DNA of 64,000 nt from JBDIAG01 sp963835085. GTDB taxonomy: Bacteria > Actinomycetota > Actinomycetes > Actinomycetales > CAWJMD01. Where the stretch lies: the NCBI GenBank assembly GCA_963835085.1, contig CAWIED010000001.1:3472001-3536000 (forward strand), written 5' to 3'. Position numbers and translations under genes: made by a program. The notes under the pieces were generated by a model. That model made no database searches. It was not told the DNA's origin and worked only from the letters and a program-made list of their open reading frames with translations. How positions within the stretch are numbered: position 1 is the first letter of the stretch; each line of letters begins with the position of its first letter. This document shows, one piece after another, positions 34,998-44,096 of this stretch.

Positions 34998-35443
34998 CGA
35001 GCACCACCGCCGATGCTGAGCGTGAGAGTGACGCTGCGATCCGACTCCACCCGCTCGTCCTCCAGCCGAAGCCCCGCCTGGTCGGCCTGCGCCCGTACCC
35101 GACGCAGCACCTCGGACTGAACTCTCAGCCCGTAGGCGGCATCCACGTCTGCGATCAGGCTCTCGGCGGTCGCCTGGTCGGCGGTGCCGTCGAAGTGCGC
35201 GCTCCACAACCCCTCGGCGTTCTGCGAAAACCGCGCCGCGAGCTCGTCCCACTCAACGATCAGCTCCAGGTCGTCAGACGTCACCGACGCCCCGGTATCG
35301 CCCAACGCCTGACTCAGCAGCCTCACGTCAGCCATCCGGGTTCCAACGGTGACGAATCGTTGGCCGTAGCGATCACCGTCGCGTTTGCTGAAGGCCGCCG
35401 CTGCGGCAATCGCGGCCGGCACCAGCAAGATCTCAATGCTCAT
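34994..35443 (-). CDS. DUF1257 (Ycf35-like) protein
   Basis: 149 residues; ATG overlaps the AAA+ stop (TGATG). Family traits: the short SIEILLVPAAIAAAAAFS start, a central region with WDELAARFSQNAEGLWSAHFDGT, and the VLRRVRAQADQAGLRLEDERVESDRSVTLTLSIGG end. DUF1257 is a protein of cyanobacteria, plastids (Ycf35) and actinobacteria with no defined function. Second gene of the tightly coupled AAA+ operon. Confidence 0.85.
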   Translation of the reverse strand: MSIEILLVPAAIAAAAAFSKRDGDRYGQRFVTVGTRMADVRLLSQALGDTGASVTSDDLELIVEWDELAARFSQNAEGLWSAHFDGTADQATAESLIADVDAAYGLRVQSEVLRRVRAQADQAGLRLEDERVESDRSVTLTLSIGGGAR

Positions 35444-37113
35444 CAGAAGTCCACAGTCCTTCCGCCCCGGAAGAATTCGGGGTCATCATCGGGTGGGTGA
35501 TTCTTGCCCAGGGCAGACGTGAGATCGACTCCGAACCGGTAACCCGTCCGATCCTCCGGCGCCGTGGCCGCTACTGCCCGGTTCTGCGCCCAGATGCGCA
35601 CGGCATCGATCTGCTCAGCCTGAGTGACACTCAACGGCACCATGGCGAGCAAGGCCTGGAAGAGATCTGCCTCGCCGACCGCCCGCTGCTCTGCAAAGGC
35701 GTCGTACATCGCGGCCACGACGGCCTGTTCGATCTCCGCACCGGAATATCCCTCGCTGGCTTCTGCCAACCGGCGAAGCAAGGGCGCGGTGATGGAAAGG
35801 ATCGCGGCCGCCTCACCTTGCAGCTTGGCCCGCAGGTGCAGTGACCAGATGTGTTCACGTTCAGCCACCGTCGGCAGGTCCACGAAGAAGATCTCATCGA
35901 ATCTCCCCTTGCGCAGAAACTCCGCCGGCACTGTCTCGACTCGATTGGCCGTGGCAATGACGAAGACCGGTGAGGTCTTCTCCTGCATCCACGTGAGAAA
36001 CGAGCCGAAGACTCTGGCCGACGTACCCGAGTCGTGCGACCCGGAGGCCTCGGCGAATCCCTTCTCGATCTCATCGATCCATAGCAGGCATGGTGCCGTC
36101 GCCTCGGCCGCCTGAATTGCTCGGCGCAGGTTCTGCTCGCTGGAACCGACCAGGGACGAGAACACCCGACCGACGTCCAGCCGGAGCAGCGGAAGGCCCC
36201 ACGCGGCGGCTACGGCCTTGGCGGTCAAGGACTTTCCACAGCCAGGAACGCCGGTGATCAAGATGCCCTTCGGCGCCGGCAGCCCATAGTGCTGAGCCTC
36301 AGCGAGCCACGAGGTTTCCCGTTTCGACAGCCATCGCTTCAGGTTCTGCAAGCCACCGACGTCGGCCAGCCCACGCTCCATCGGCACGAATTCCAGCAGG
36401 CCCGACTTTCGGATCATCTGCCGCTTCTCTTCCAGGACGATGCGGGCGTCGTCAGCCGTGAGGGTTCCGGACTCGACCATGGCCCGGGCGAATGCATTGG
36501 TCGCCTCGGTCAAGGTCAAACCCAGAGCTGCGGTGACCAGTCGCTCGAATCCGTCCTCGTCCAGCGAGACGTGAATGCGTCCCGTGGCGAAATTCGTCTC
36601 GATCATCTGCCGCAGAACCGAACGGATGTCCTCCTTAGCCGGCAAAGCGAAGTCGACGATAGTGACGTCCTTCTCCAACTCCGCCGGAATGTGCATGAGC
36701 GGAGACACAAGAATGAGCACCCGCGCGGAGGGGCCTCGCTGAAACTGGCTGGAGAGGTTTCGGATCCATCGGACGACCACTGGCTCCGGCGGTCGGTGTG
36801 TATCCCCGAAGAAGGGGTGGAGATCCAGCAGCACGAAGACGCCCGGCTCCTCGCGCTGTGCAATCCAGGCGAGCGCCAACTCCGGATTCGCCGTCTGCGG
36901 GATCAGCGCACCCGATGGGTCGCTCAAACCGTGGGTCAGGGTCCAGACCCACACCGGTCGCGGAGTCCGCACTCGAGCCTGGTCGGCAACGACAGCTCGA
37001 ATTTCGTCGAGGACGCGTTCCTCTTCATACGACTGGATGTAGAGAACGGGAAAGCGAGCTGTCAGTAGCGGACTGAGGATGTCCCGGAACGACGCTTCGG
37101 GAACCTTCTTCAT
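35443..37113 (-). CDS. AAA+ ATPase, Ycf46-like
   Basis: 556 residues. The N-terminal 250 residues contain a degenerate first domain (ARFPVLYIQSYEEERVLDEI; VFVLLDLHPFFGD), as in Ycf46 proteins. The second domain is an intact AAA+ module: Walker A GVPGCGKS (288-295, K294), Walker B LLWIDEIEKG (D347, E348), sensor 1 VIATANR, arginine-finger region LRKGRFDE, and a lid with SEGYSGAEIEQAV. Cdc48/FtsH-like sequence but no protease domain. Heads a coupled operon with DUF1257, DUF2997, HhH and radical-SAM genes; likely the motor of that system. Function unproven. Confidence 0.92.
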   Translation of the reverse strand: MKKVPEASFRDILSPLLTARFPVLYIQSYEEERVLDEIRAVVADQARVRTPRPVWVWTLTHGLSDPSGALIPQTANPELALAWIAQREEPGVFVLLDLHPFFGDTHRPPEPVVVRWIRNLSSQFQRGPSARVLILVSPLMHIPAELEKDVTIVDFALPAKEDIRSVLRQMIETNFATGRIHVSLDEDGFERLVTAALGLTLTEATNAFARAMVESGTLTADDARIVLEEKRQMIRKSGLLEFVPMERGLADVGGLQNLKRWLSKRETSWLAEAQHYGLPAPKGILITGVPGCGKSLTAKAVAAAWGLPLLRLDVGRVFSSLVGSSEQNLRRAIQAAEATAPCLLWIDEIEKGFAEASGSHDSGTSARVFGSFLTWMQEKTSPVFVIATANRVETVPAEFLRKGRFDEIFFVDLPTVAEREHIWSLHLRAKLQGEAAAILSITAPLLRRLAEASEGYSGAEIEQAVVAAMYDAFAEQRAVGEADLFQALLAMVPLSVTQAEQIDAVRIWAQNRAVAATAPEDRTGYRFGVDLTSALGKNHPPDDDPEFFRGGRTVDF

Positions 37114-37224
37114 CGCCTCCGCCTGTGGTCGAAGCTGGCCTGCCTGTCACGGTAGGACATCCGGCATCGCGAGGGAGACCGGTTGGACAGACTCCACCCG
37201 AGCGATCGGAAGGGAGCCGGTCGG

Positions 37225-37668
37225 CTAGCGCTTCGAGCCCTTGAGCGTGCCCTTCATCGTGCCGGTGGGGACCGACACAATGCACAGGATCTGCCGGTCG
37301 CCCTGCTTCCACGACTCGGCCGTGGGATGGAAGTACGTGATCTTGAGATCTGACTGGTCGTAGGGCTTGCCGATGAACGTCTTGAACGAGGCGGCGCAGG
37401 CCCCGGCCTGACGTTCGAGCTCAGTCTGACCTGGGAAATTCGTGGACTTGGCCACGGTGATGGAGTCGTACACCTCGGCGGTGTGCGCCTGGTTGCACGG
37501 CAACGTCGTGACTTTCTTGACCAGGCCGGTGGTGTCGGCCGAGGGCAGGCAATCGCCGACCTTCAACTGGAATGGGTCGGAATTGCTCTTCGAACACCCG
37601 GCTAAAGCGGACAGCGACAGTACCGCCGTGAGCCCGACGACGATGCAGTCAGTTATCTTCACGGACAC
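37225..37668 (-). CDS. septum-formation family lipoprotein
   Basis: 147 residues from GTG 37668 (GAGGTGAT upstream); GTG 37662 or an ATG at 37689 overlapping the next gene are alternatives. Lipoprotein signal with lipobox LAGC, then a domain matching the septum-formation/DUF4333-like group: FQLKVGDCLPSADTTGLVKKV, LPCNQAHTAEVYDSI and ACAASFKTFIG, with four conserved cysteines likely forming two disulfides. Attached to the outer face of the membrane. Ends with a basic tail. Confidence 0.82.
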   Translation of the reverse strand: MSVKITDCIVVGLTAVLSLSALAGCSKSNSDPFQLKVGDCLPSADTTGLVKKVTTLPCNQAHTAEVYDSITVAKSTNFPGQTELERQAGACAASFKTFIGKPYDQSDLKITYFHPTAESWKQGDRQILCIVSVPTGTMKGTLKGSKR

Positions 37669-37675
37669 AGAGTAA

Positions 37676-39694
37676 TCACCTCGGCTCATGGTCACGTAGT
37701 CCGGCGAGCATGTCGTTGTAGGCATGGAGCTCGGCGTCGCCGTCCAGGTCGGCCCGCCGGTCGTTGCGCCGGGCCAGCCGGTCGTCGTTTCGAGCCCATT
37801 GGAAGCCCACCACGAGCGCCAGCAACAGGGTGGGGCCGTCGCCGACGGCCCACGCGATGGCGCCGCCGTCGCGCTGATCGGCGAGCGCATCGATGCCCCA
37901 GCCGAGCGAAGAGAAGAACGTGGCCTGCAGCAGGGTGTCCATCGACATCAACGCGATCGAGAAGAACGCGTGGAAGGCCACGGTGATGAAGAGCAGCAGC
38001 AGCTTGAGCGGATACCCGATCTTCACCGGGGCCGGGTCTACGCCGGCCAGGGCGAAGACGAAGAGGTACCCGGCCAGCAGGAAGTGGATCATCATCAGCT
38101 CGTGCCCGAGATGGGTGGTGAGCGCCAGCCCGAACAAGGGCGAGAAGTAGAAGGCCACCAGGCTCAGCGTGAAGATGCCGGCCGCCACCATCGGATGCGA
38201 GACCAGGCGCACGAACCGCGACTCCATGACGATCAGCAACCACTCCCGCGGGCCGCGGGAGCCGTCCAGCCGTGGGGTGCAGCCACGCAGCACGAGCGTG
38301 AGCGGCGCGCCGAAGACGAGGAAGGGCGGGACCACCATGCTCAACACCATGTGGCCCACCATATGCATGCTGAACAGCACTCGCCCGTAGACCGCAACCC
38401 CGCCGAGCGTGACATAGGCCAGCAGCACGCAGCCGATGAACCAGCAGATCGTGCGTCCCACGGGCCAGCGGTCGCCCCTGCGGTGCAGCCGCCAGGCCAA
38501 CCGGGCGTAGCCCACCGCCAGGGCAACGGTGACGACCATCCACAAGACGTCGGGCGATACCTGGGTGATCAGGTTGGACAGCGACAGCTGCGGCGGCAAC
38601 ACCTGGCCGGTCACCACCTCGGCCGGTGTGGGGTTGGCGCTGGGCAGTGCGTCGGCCGGCGGTGCGGTGCGTGACAACGCGGCAGCCAGCCCGAACGCCG
38701 CGCCCATGGCCACCACCTCGACGCCTGCCAGCCGCCAGAAGGCACGCTGGGCCCCCGCCCCGGAGACGGCACGATCAGCCCCCGTGCCGGCACGCTGGGT
38801 CCCAGAGCCGGCCCGGTTGGCCAGTTCCGGCAGAATCCGGCGGCGATGCCACCACCCGGCCACACCGAGGCCGATGAGCAGCACCGCCTTGGCCGCCAGG
38901 ATCGCCCCGTAACCGGTGAGCAGGCCGGCCCAACCGTCGAGGCGCGGGATCGCCCCCGCCACACCGGTGAAGGCCACCAGCGCGTAGGCCCAACCGGCCG
39001 TGGCGGAGTACCGGCCGGCCACCGCGGCCAGATTGTCAGCAGTGAGCAGCGGTCGCAGCAACAGCAGGGTGAGCAGACCCCCGACCCAGACGGAGGCACC
39101 TAACGCGTGCAGCCACCACGCGGACGCGACCACCTCGTGCCCGGGGCCTGCCGCGTGTCCGGACAGGCCGGTGGGAACCAGAGCCACCGCCCCGGAAACG
39201 CCCACCCAGGCCAACCCGGAGGGACGTCGAGCCGCCGCGGCCAGCATGGCGGTCAATCCCGCGAGCGCCAGCGCCCACAACCCGAGCCGCCCGGTCTCCA
39301 CCGTGGTGGCGTAGTCGCTCAACGCCGAGCCGAACCCCGGATGCGTCAGGGGCAGCCCGGCCACGTCAGCGCCGCTGAGCACGAGGGTGACGCTGGCCAG
39401 GACGGCCCAGGCCCCCGCTGCCGCCGATACCACCGTGAGGCCACGCCGCCAGCTCGCCCAGGCGGGTGCGAAGCCACCGCACAGGAGCAGGCTGGCTCCC
39501 ACAGTCACGGCAGAGGCCAGGTCGGTCAGCGACTTGACCACCGGCAGGCCGACGCGCACCAAGGCCCCCGGATCGCCCAACGGCAGGGGCGCGCTGGCTC
39601 CGCCGGCCGCCGCGGCCACCAGCGCAAGCACGACAGCCGCCGCGCCCGCCCCGACAAGGGGAACGAGCGCGACCGCGGGCCTGCGCCCGCTCAC
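37676..39694 (-). CDS. CopD-CtaG fusion membrane protein
   Basis: 672 residues, GTG start overlapping the nitrilase stop. About sixteen membrane helices. The N-terminal half (to about residue 330) is CopD-like (copper import: GHAAGPGHEVVASAWWLHALGASVWVGG), the C-terminal half is the caa3-type CtaG domain (VLFSMHMVGHMVLSMVVPPFLVFGAPLTL, YFSPLFGLALTTHLGHELMMIHFLLAGYLF, with conserved histidines). The fusion is common in actinobacteria and is linked to copper delivery to cytochrome oxidase. Substrate inferred from the family. Confidence 0.92.
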   Translation of the reverse strand: MSGRRPAVALVPLVGAGAAAVVLALVAAAAGGASAPLPLGDPGALVRVGLPVVKSLTDLASAVTVGASLLLCGGFAPAWASWRRGLTVVSAAAGAWAVLASVTLVLSGADVAGLPLTHPGFGSALSDYATTVETGRLGLWALALAGLTAMLAAAARRPSGLAWVGVSGAVALVPTGLSGHAAGPGHEVVASAWWLHALGASVWVGGLLTLLLLRPLLTADNLAAVAGRYSATAGWAYALVAFTGVAGAIPRLDGWAGLLTGYGAILAAKAVLLIGLGVAGWWHRRRILPELANRAGSGTQRAGTGADRAVSGAGAQRAFWRLAGVEVVAMGAAFGLAAALSRTAPPADALPSANPTPAEVVTGQVLPPQLSLSNLITQVSPDVLWMVVTVALAVGYARLAWRLHRRGDRWPVGRTICWFIGCVLLAYVTLGGVAVYGRVLFSMHMVGHMVLSMVVPPFLVFGAPLTLVLRGCTPRLDGSRGPREWLLIVMESRFVRLVSHPMVAAGIFTLSLVAFYFSPLFGLALTTHLGHELMMIHFLLAGYLFVFALAGVDPAPVKIGYPLKLLLLFITVAFHAFFSIALMSMDTLLQATFFSSLGWGIDALADQRDGGAIAWAVGDGPTLLLALVVGFQWARNDDRLARRNDRRADLDGDAELHAYNDMLAGLRDHEPR

Positions 39695-40491
39695 AGCCGC
39701 CGGTCGGCGAGAACGGGGAAGGCTGATCGGGTCCGGGCCACGTCGGCGAGGTCGACGTCGACCACGAGCACCTCTTCGCCGATACCGGCCCGGCTCAGGA
39801 TCGCGCCCCCGGCGTCGACCAGTTGAGAGTTCCCACCCATCTCATGACGGGCGTGCGTGCCAGCCGTGTTCACCTGCACCACCACGAACTGATTCTCGAT
39901 CGCCCGCGCCTGCCCGAGCAAGGTCCAGTGCGCGACTCGGGCCGCAGGCCAGGCCGCCGGCACGAGCACCAGCTCGGCGCCCGCGTCGAGGAGGGCTCGG
40001 AACTGCTCCGGAAAGCGCAGGTCGTAACACGTGGCCAGGCCCACCCGGACCCGCGGGCCGTCAGGTTCGCGGGCGTTCACCGCCAGGTCGGCCGTCACGA
40101 TCTCGACCCCGGGCTGTAGCAGTTTGGGCTCGCCGGCGCCGAAGCCGAAGCGGTGGATCTTGCGATAGCGCGCGAGCCTGGAACCGTCCGGCGCCAGCAG
40201 CACCGAGGTGTTCCACAGCTGACCCTGTTCGTCTCGCTCGATGATGGAACCCGCGTGCACGCTGGCACCGAGTTCGCGGGCGGCGGCTGAGATGGCGGTG
40301 ATGGTGGGCCCGTCGACGGGCTCGGCCTCTGCTGCCCAGCGGGTGTAGTCGAAACCGGTGGGCGCCCAGAGCTCAGGCAGCACCACGAGGTCTGCGCCCA
40401 CCTGGGCGCGGACGAGGTCGGCTACGCGCTCGCGACGCACGGCCACCGGTTCATCGTCGCCGTACGCCACCTGCACTGCATGCACCCGCAT
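39691..40491 (-). CDS. nitrilase-family carbon-nitrogen hydrolase
   Basis: 266 residues from ATG 40491 (homologues begin MRVHAVQV; the frame is open to 40599). Catalytic triad: Glu in VVLPELW, Lys in ARYRKIHRFGF and Cys in ATCYDLRFPE. The short omega-amidase/Nit-like form, hydrolysing omega-amides or deaminated glutathione. Stop overlaps the GTG of the CopD-CtaG gene, so translation is coupled although the functions look unrelated. Confidence 0.92.
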   Translation of the reverse strand: MRVHAVQVAYGDDEPVAVRRERVADLVRAQVGADLVVLPELWAPTGFDYTRWAAEAEPVDGPTITAISAAARELGASVHAGSIIERDEQGQLWNTSVLLAPDGSRLARYRKIHRFGFGAGEPKLLQPGVEIVTADLAVNAREPDGPRVRVGLATCYDLRFPEQFRALLDAGAELVLVPAAWPAARVAHWTLLGQARAIENQFVVVQVNTAGTHARHEMGGNSQLVDAGGAILSRAGIGEEVLVVDVDLADVARTRSAFPVLADRRL

Positions 40492-40591
40492 GAGGCGAGC
40501 GTAAACGTGCGGCCGGACGGGCCTTGGCGCCGCCTCCCCTCCCAGGCGGCACCCTGGCCCCGTCACGCACAGGAGCCCCCCGGAACCGCTC

Positions 40592-40728
40592 TGATACATC
40601 AGTCTCCAAACTCGTCTAATGTGACGCTCGTCACTGGACGAGAGCAGTCCATCGATGCAGGCCCAAGCGGCCTATTGTCCGAATAATTCTCACTGGGAGG
40701 GCGAAGATTTGTGCCGGGGGATGTATCA
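40592..40728 (+). promoter_or_regulatory. sigma-operon upstream region with two inverted repeats
   Basis: TGATACATC (40592-40600) recurs inverted as GATGTATCA (40720-40728), 119 bp apart, bracketing a region with palindrome GTGACG-CT-CGTCAC (40621-40634) and AATAATT. In the 289-bp gap upstream of the leader ORF; likely promoter and operator of the sigma unit. Confidence 0.4.
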
Positions 40729-40780
40729 CGCCACACGTCGGCCCCTCTTGTCTGTGCTGGATCGAACTGGAGGAGGCGTC

Positions 40781-40885
40781 ATGCCTGGCAGTGCTGAGCA
40801 AGTCCGGGGCCGTTGCTCCCGAGTTGCCGCCGTGTGCCACTACGCCGCAGGCAATCTCCCCGCCCGCCACGGCGGGTGGCCGTGA
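40781..40885 (+). CDS. 34-residue leader ORF coupled to the sigma gene
   Basis: GGAGGAGG stands just before ATG 40781, the best ribosome site in this area. The peptide (MPGSAEQVRGRCSRVAAVCH and on to RHGGWP) stops at a TGA that shares its A with the ATG of the sigma factor (TGATG). The sigma ATG has no ribosome site of its own, so translation of this short ORF probably controls sigma synthesis. It could be a small functional peptide with two cysteines, a leader, or the remnant of a longer sigma N-terminus. Confidence 0.5.
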   Translation: MPGSAEQVRGRCSRVAAVCHYAAGNLPARHGGWP

Positions 40886-41472
40886 TGGGGCTGCGTTCGA
40901 TGGGATCGATGACTGTCAACGAGGCGCGCGAACTCTTCAACGGGTGGCGTGCCGGCGACGCCGCGGCCTTCGACGATCTGGCCCGGCTGCTGACGCCGAT
41001 GCTGTGGCACCTTGCCCGCGCCTATCGGGTGGACGAGCAGACGGCCGAAGACGCCGTGCAGACCACCTGGATGGCGCTGGTCAAGAACGCCGACAGCATC
41101 TCAGAGCCCCAGGCACTGGTGCGGTGGCTGTCGGTCACCGTGCAACGCGAAGCTGCCCGGCTGTCCCGCCAGGAAGCTCGCACCCAACCGAGCGACCAGG
41201 AGGACATCGACATCCGGATGCCAATGCAATCCAGCCCCGAAGAGACCATGGTCGAGGCAACCGAAAAAGACGTGCTCTGGGCCCACGTCTCTCAGCTCTC
41301 CGAGCGCTGCCAGCAGCTGCTCAGGGTGCTGGCGTTCTCGGAACGGCCCGACTACAAACGGCTGTCGGCGGATCTGAACATTCCTGTCGGCAGCATCGGA
41401 CCAACCCGGGCACGCTGTCTGACCAAGCTCAGGAACGCCTGTCTGGCCGACCCTCACTGGAGCAGGTCATGA
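40885..41472 (+). CDS. ECF-like sigma-70 family sigma factor
   Basis: 195 residues from ATG 40885, chosen because of the TGATG coupling; ATG 40909 is an alternative. Region 2: ARLLTPMLWHLARAYRVDEQTAEDAVQTTWMALVK; region 4: VSQLSERCQQLLRVLAFSERPDYKRLSADLNIPVGSIGPTRARCLTKLR. No anti-sigma factor of classical type follows; instead a 158-residue partner overlaps by ATGA. In actinobacteria this sigma-partner pair is usually seen with S8 and CHAT proteases, found here 9 kb further on (my recollection of gene order; to be checked). Confidence 0.9.
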   Translation: MGLRSMGSMTVNEARELFNGWRAGDAAAFDDLARLLTPMLWHLARAYRVDEQTAEDAVQTTWMALVKNADSISEPQALVRWLSVTVQREAARLSRQEARTQPSDQEDIDIRMPMQSSPEETMVEATEKDVLWAHVSQLSERCQQLLRVLAFSERPDYKRLSADLNIPVGSIGPTRARCLTKLRNACLADPHWSRS

Positions 41473-41945
41473 CACCCAACGAGCTCGACGACCTTCGCCT
41501 CACGGTGGCGCTCGCCCAGATGTGGGACGAGCTGGATCCGGTTCCCGACGGCCTCACGGAGCGGGTGATCTGCACCGTGGCCATGCGGGAGCTCGACGCC
41601 GAGGTGGAGCTGCTCAGCCTGGTCAACGACGACGACCAGTGGGCCGGCGCCCGCGGCGCCTCCCTCGGCTACGGAGACTCCCAGACGCTCACCTTCAGCA
41701 ATGGACGAGTCTCGGTGATGGTGGCGATCACGGCCCAACCCCGGCAGCGCGTACGCGTCGACGGCTGGGTAGAGCCGCACGGCGGTGGCACGGTGAGCGT
41801 ACGGTTCCCCGACCAGCGCCTGATCTCGGCAGTGGTCGACGAAGACGGCCGGTTCGAGTTCGACGGCTTGCCGCGCGGGCTGATCCGGATGGAGTACATC
41901 GACCCGCAGGGCCGGGTCGTGGCCGCCCCCACGTTCGAGCTGTAG
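41469..41945 (+). CDS. sigma-partner protein, unknown
   Basis: 158 residues, ATGA overlap with the sigma gene. N-terminal 45 residues are helical and acidic (LTVALAQMWDELDPVPDGLTERVICTVAMREL), compatible with a sigma-binding region. The rest is beta-rich (LTFSNGRVSVMVAITAQPRQRVRVDGWV, RFEFDGLPRGLIRMEYIDPQG), resembling a carboxypeptidase-regulatory or transthyretin-like domain. No membrane helix. Possibly a cytoplasmic anti-sigma factor that the downstream proteases could cleave; inference only. Confidence 0.75.
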   Translation: MTPNELDDLRLTVALAQMWDELDPVPDGLTERVICTVAMRELDAEVELLSLVNDDDQWAGARGASLGYGDSQTLTFSNGRVSVMVAITAQPRQRVRVDGWVEPHGGGTVSVRFPDQRLISAVVDEDGRFEFDGLPRGLIRMEYIDPQGRVVAAPTFEL

Positions 41946-41976
41946 CGACATCTGGCCGGGCCAGCTGCCGGACCTC

Positions 41977-42345
41977 TCACAGCCCGGCGGGCGGGTCGAG
42001 CCAGTCGACGCCTGCAGCCCGAGGGCGATGGCCGCGCTCTGGTGAGCATCCCCGGAATGGGCCGTCCGGTTCCAGCAGCAGCGGCAGGTGATAGTCGCTG
42101 TGGTCGCGCAACCAGCTCGACATGCCCACTCCGGAATCCTGGCGACAGACCTCCCAGGCCCGCCACAGCGACTCCAACCGCAGCACCGCCTCCGGATGCT
42201 CCCACCAATGCAGACACCAGGTTCGCGTGTGACCGTCGACCCGGCGCAGCAGCACCTCCACCAGCACATGCCGCACGAAGCTGGAAAGGTCGGGATAGAA
42301 GTCCGAATCATCGACGAAGTACTCCTGCTCCAGAGGCTCGCTCAT
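41977..42345 (-). CDS. DUF4913 protein of the conjugation-like module
   Basis: 122 residues, ATGA overlap with the TraG gene. DUF4913 core: FYPDLSSFVRHVLVEVLLRRVDG, TWCLHWWEHPEAVLRLESLWRAWE, SSWLRDHSDYHLPLLLEPDGPFRGC. Usually encoded beside actinobacterial TraG/VirD4 genes, role unknown. Last gene of the minus-strand unit, 31 bp from the end of the convergent sigma-partner gene. Confidence 0.87.
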   Translation of the reverse strand: MSEPLEQEYFVDDSDFYPDLSSFVRHVLVEVLLRRVDGHTRTWCLHWWEHPEAVLRLESLWRAWEVCRQDSGVGMSSWLRDHSDYHLPLLLEPDGPFRGCSPERGHRPRAAGVDWLDPPAGL

Positions 42346-44096
42346 CGCACCTCGCGTCTCACCGTTTCGGCGTAGGCACGAGGCCGGCCCGTCGGGTCGT
42401 GCCGTAGCAACGAAGCCGTGATCGCCGGGGCGTGGGGGCCGTCCATCCAGGGTTGCGTGCCGATCAGCACCGGTTTGCCGCCCGACGGGATGAGCAATGC
42501 CCGACCACGCGGCAGCGCCGCCAGGTCGGCGACCTCCAGAACGCGCTCCGAGCGCACCGAGTGGGTGGACGACGAGCCGCCCTTGGCGTCGGTGCGCGAG
42601 CGTTCCAGCCGGTCGAACTCCCCCGTGAGCTGGGCCAGCTCGCCGAGGAACTCGACCTCGGCGACCCCGCCGCCGTAGACCCGGATGTTGGCTGCCGACC
42701 ACAGCTTGCGCATGCCGTGCACGCCCCACACCTGCACTCCCTGCGACCACGACTGCAGGATGGTCATAATGACGATGCCCCGAGATCCGTAGTGGCTGTA
42801 AAGGTCTGGCAGATCGGGCCAGCGGCAAACGTTGGCGGCCTCGTCGAGCACCGCCACCAGAGGCACGGGCAGGCGTCCACCCGGACTCACTTTGGCGCGC
42901 GCCTCGGCCGCCTCGGTGACAGCCACCGTCAGCCCTGCCACGAGCGGGCCGAGGGTGCCGCGACCCTCCTTGGACACGGCGTAGAGGGTGTGCGGGCCGG
43001 CCACGAGCTCGGCCGGCACGAGCTCCGGGCGCGGTCGCCCATCGTCCGGCTGCGGGGTGATCCAGGGCAGCGCCTCGCGGTTGGTGAGAAACGAAACCGC
43101 CTGTTGCGCAGTGGCGTACACGCCGGCCCGCTGCCGGTCGGGGGCGAGCACCGCCGCCGACACTGCCCCTGCGGTGAGCGGCAGGCCGGCCTCGACCAGC
43201 AGTTCGGCGGGCTCGTCGTCCCCCGGTCGGCACAGCCATTCGTAGACCCTGACGATGGGCAGGTCGGCGACGGCCGCGGCCAGCAGCAGGCCAGCGAGCA
43301 GGTCTCGGCCGGCACTGTCGAAGAAGGCGTCCGTCGTGGCCTGGAGATCGCGCGAGCCGGCGGCGAAGAGGTCGGCGAGAATGCGTGCGTGCACCTCGTC
43401 GCGTACGTAGCTCAACGGGTTCCACCACCAGCCGGCCGGCTCTCCGATGATCTGCTGCGGATCGAAGACCCAGACGTCGCCCACGGCCTCCCGTGGCCCC
43501 CTGGTGGCGTCGACGATGTCGCGCTTGTTCGACGTGACCACCACGGCCCCGGGTGCGGCCATGATCGCCGGGATCGCGCGGGACGTCGTCTTGCCGGTGC
43601 GCGGCCCCCAGATGTCGACGCTGACGTCTTCCCAACTCGAGAACAGCATCTGGTTGCCGGCGATCGTCCGGCCGATCGGCAGCCCGGGCCCGGCGTCGAC
43701 CGCGCCGAGCCTGGCGGCGGTAGCGGTGGCGGCTTTGCCCGTCAGCGCCCCCAGCGCGGCGCCGGTGGCGAGTCTGCGGGCGGCACGATCCACCTCGGGA
43801 CGGGCTCGTAGCCGGCGCCGGATCACCTCGCCGAGGAGCCCGAGCCCGGCGAGGCCGGCCGCGATCGCCGCCAGCGCCACGCTGGCCGCCGGGGACCAAC
43901 TCAGGCGCCCTGTCACCACAGCCACGGCGAGCTCGAACGGATTGCCGGGTGGCGTGGTCGTTCCGGTGAGATAAGCAGCCAGCTGCGTTGCGGCCCAGAC
44001 CGATCCGACGACGATTCCGACAGCACCGAGCAGCGTCCACAGCACGACGGTCTCCAAGCCGACGGCCGGCCCGCTGCGCCGGCTCGAGGCGCTCAT
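42342..44096 (-). CDS. VirD4/TraG-like coupling ATPase
   Basis: 584 residues. Two membrane helices near residues 15-45 and 70-90, then the ATPase: Walker A GPRTGKT (164-170), ITSNK-type VVVTSNKRDIVDATR, Walker B VAVLDEAANVC, and SQGVQVWG in the region facing substrate. C-terminal TraM-recognition-like part with LLIPSGGKPVLIGTQPW. Such proteins bring DNA or protein substrate to a type IV secretion channel. Overlaps its neighbours by ATGA on both sides. No relaxase gene is present. Confidence 0.92.
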   Translation of the reverse strand: MSASSRRSGPAVGLETVVLWTLLGAVGIVVGSVWAATQLAAYLTGTTTPPGNPFELAVAVVTGRLSWSPAASVALAAIAAGLAGLGLLGEVIRRRLRARPEVDRAARRLATGAALGALTGKAATATAARLGAVDAGPGLPIGRTIAGNQMLFSSWEDVSVDIWGPRTGKTTSRAIPAIMAAPGAVVVTSNKRDIVDATRGPREAVGDVWVFDPQQIIGEPAGWWWNPLSYVRDEVHARILADLFAAGSRDLQATTDAFFDSAGRDLLAGLLLAAAVADLPIVRVYEWLCRPGDDEPAELLVEAGLPLTAGAVSAAVLAPDRQRAGVYATAQQAVSFLTNREALPWITPQPDDGRPRPELVPAELVAGPHTLYAVSKEGRGTLGPLVAGLTVAVTEAAEARAKVSPGGRLPVPLVAVLDEAANVCRWPDLPDLYSHYGSRGIVIMTILQSWSQGVQVWGVHGMRKLWSAANIRVYGGGVAEVEFLGELAQLTGEFDRLERSRTDAKGGSSSTHSVRSERVLEVADLAALPRGRALLIPSGGKPVLIGTQPWMDGPHAPAITASLLRHDPTGRPRAYAETVRREVR

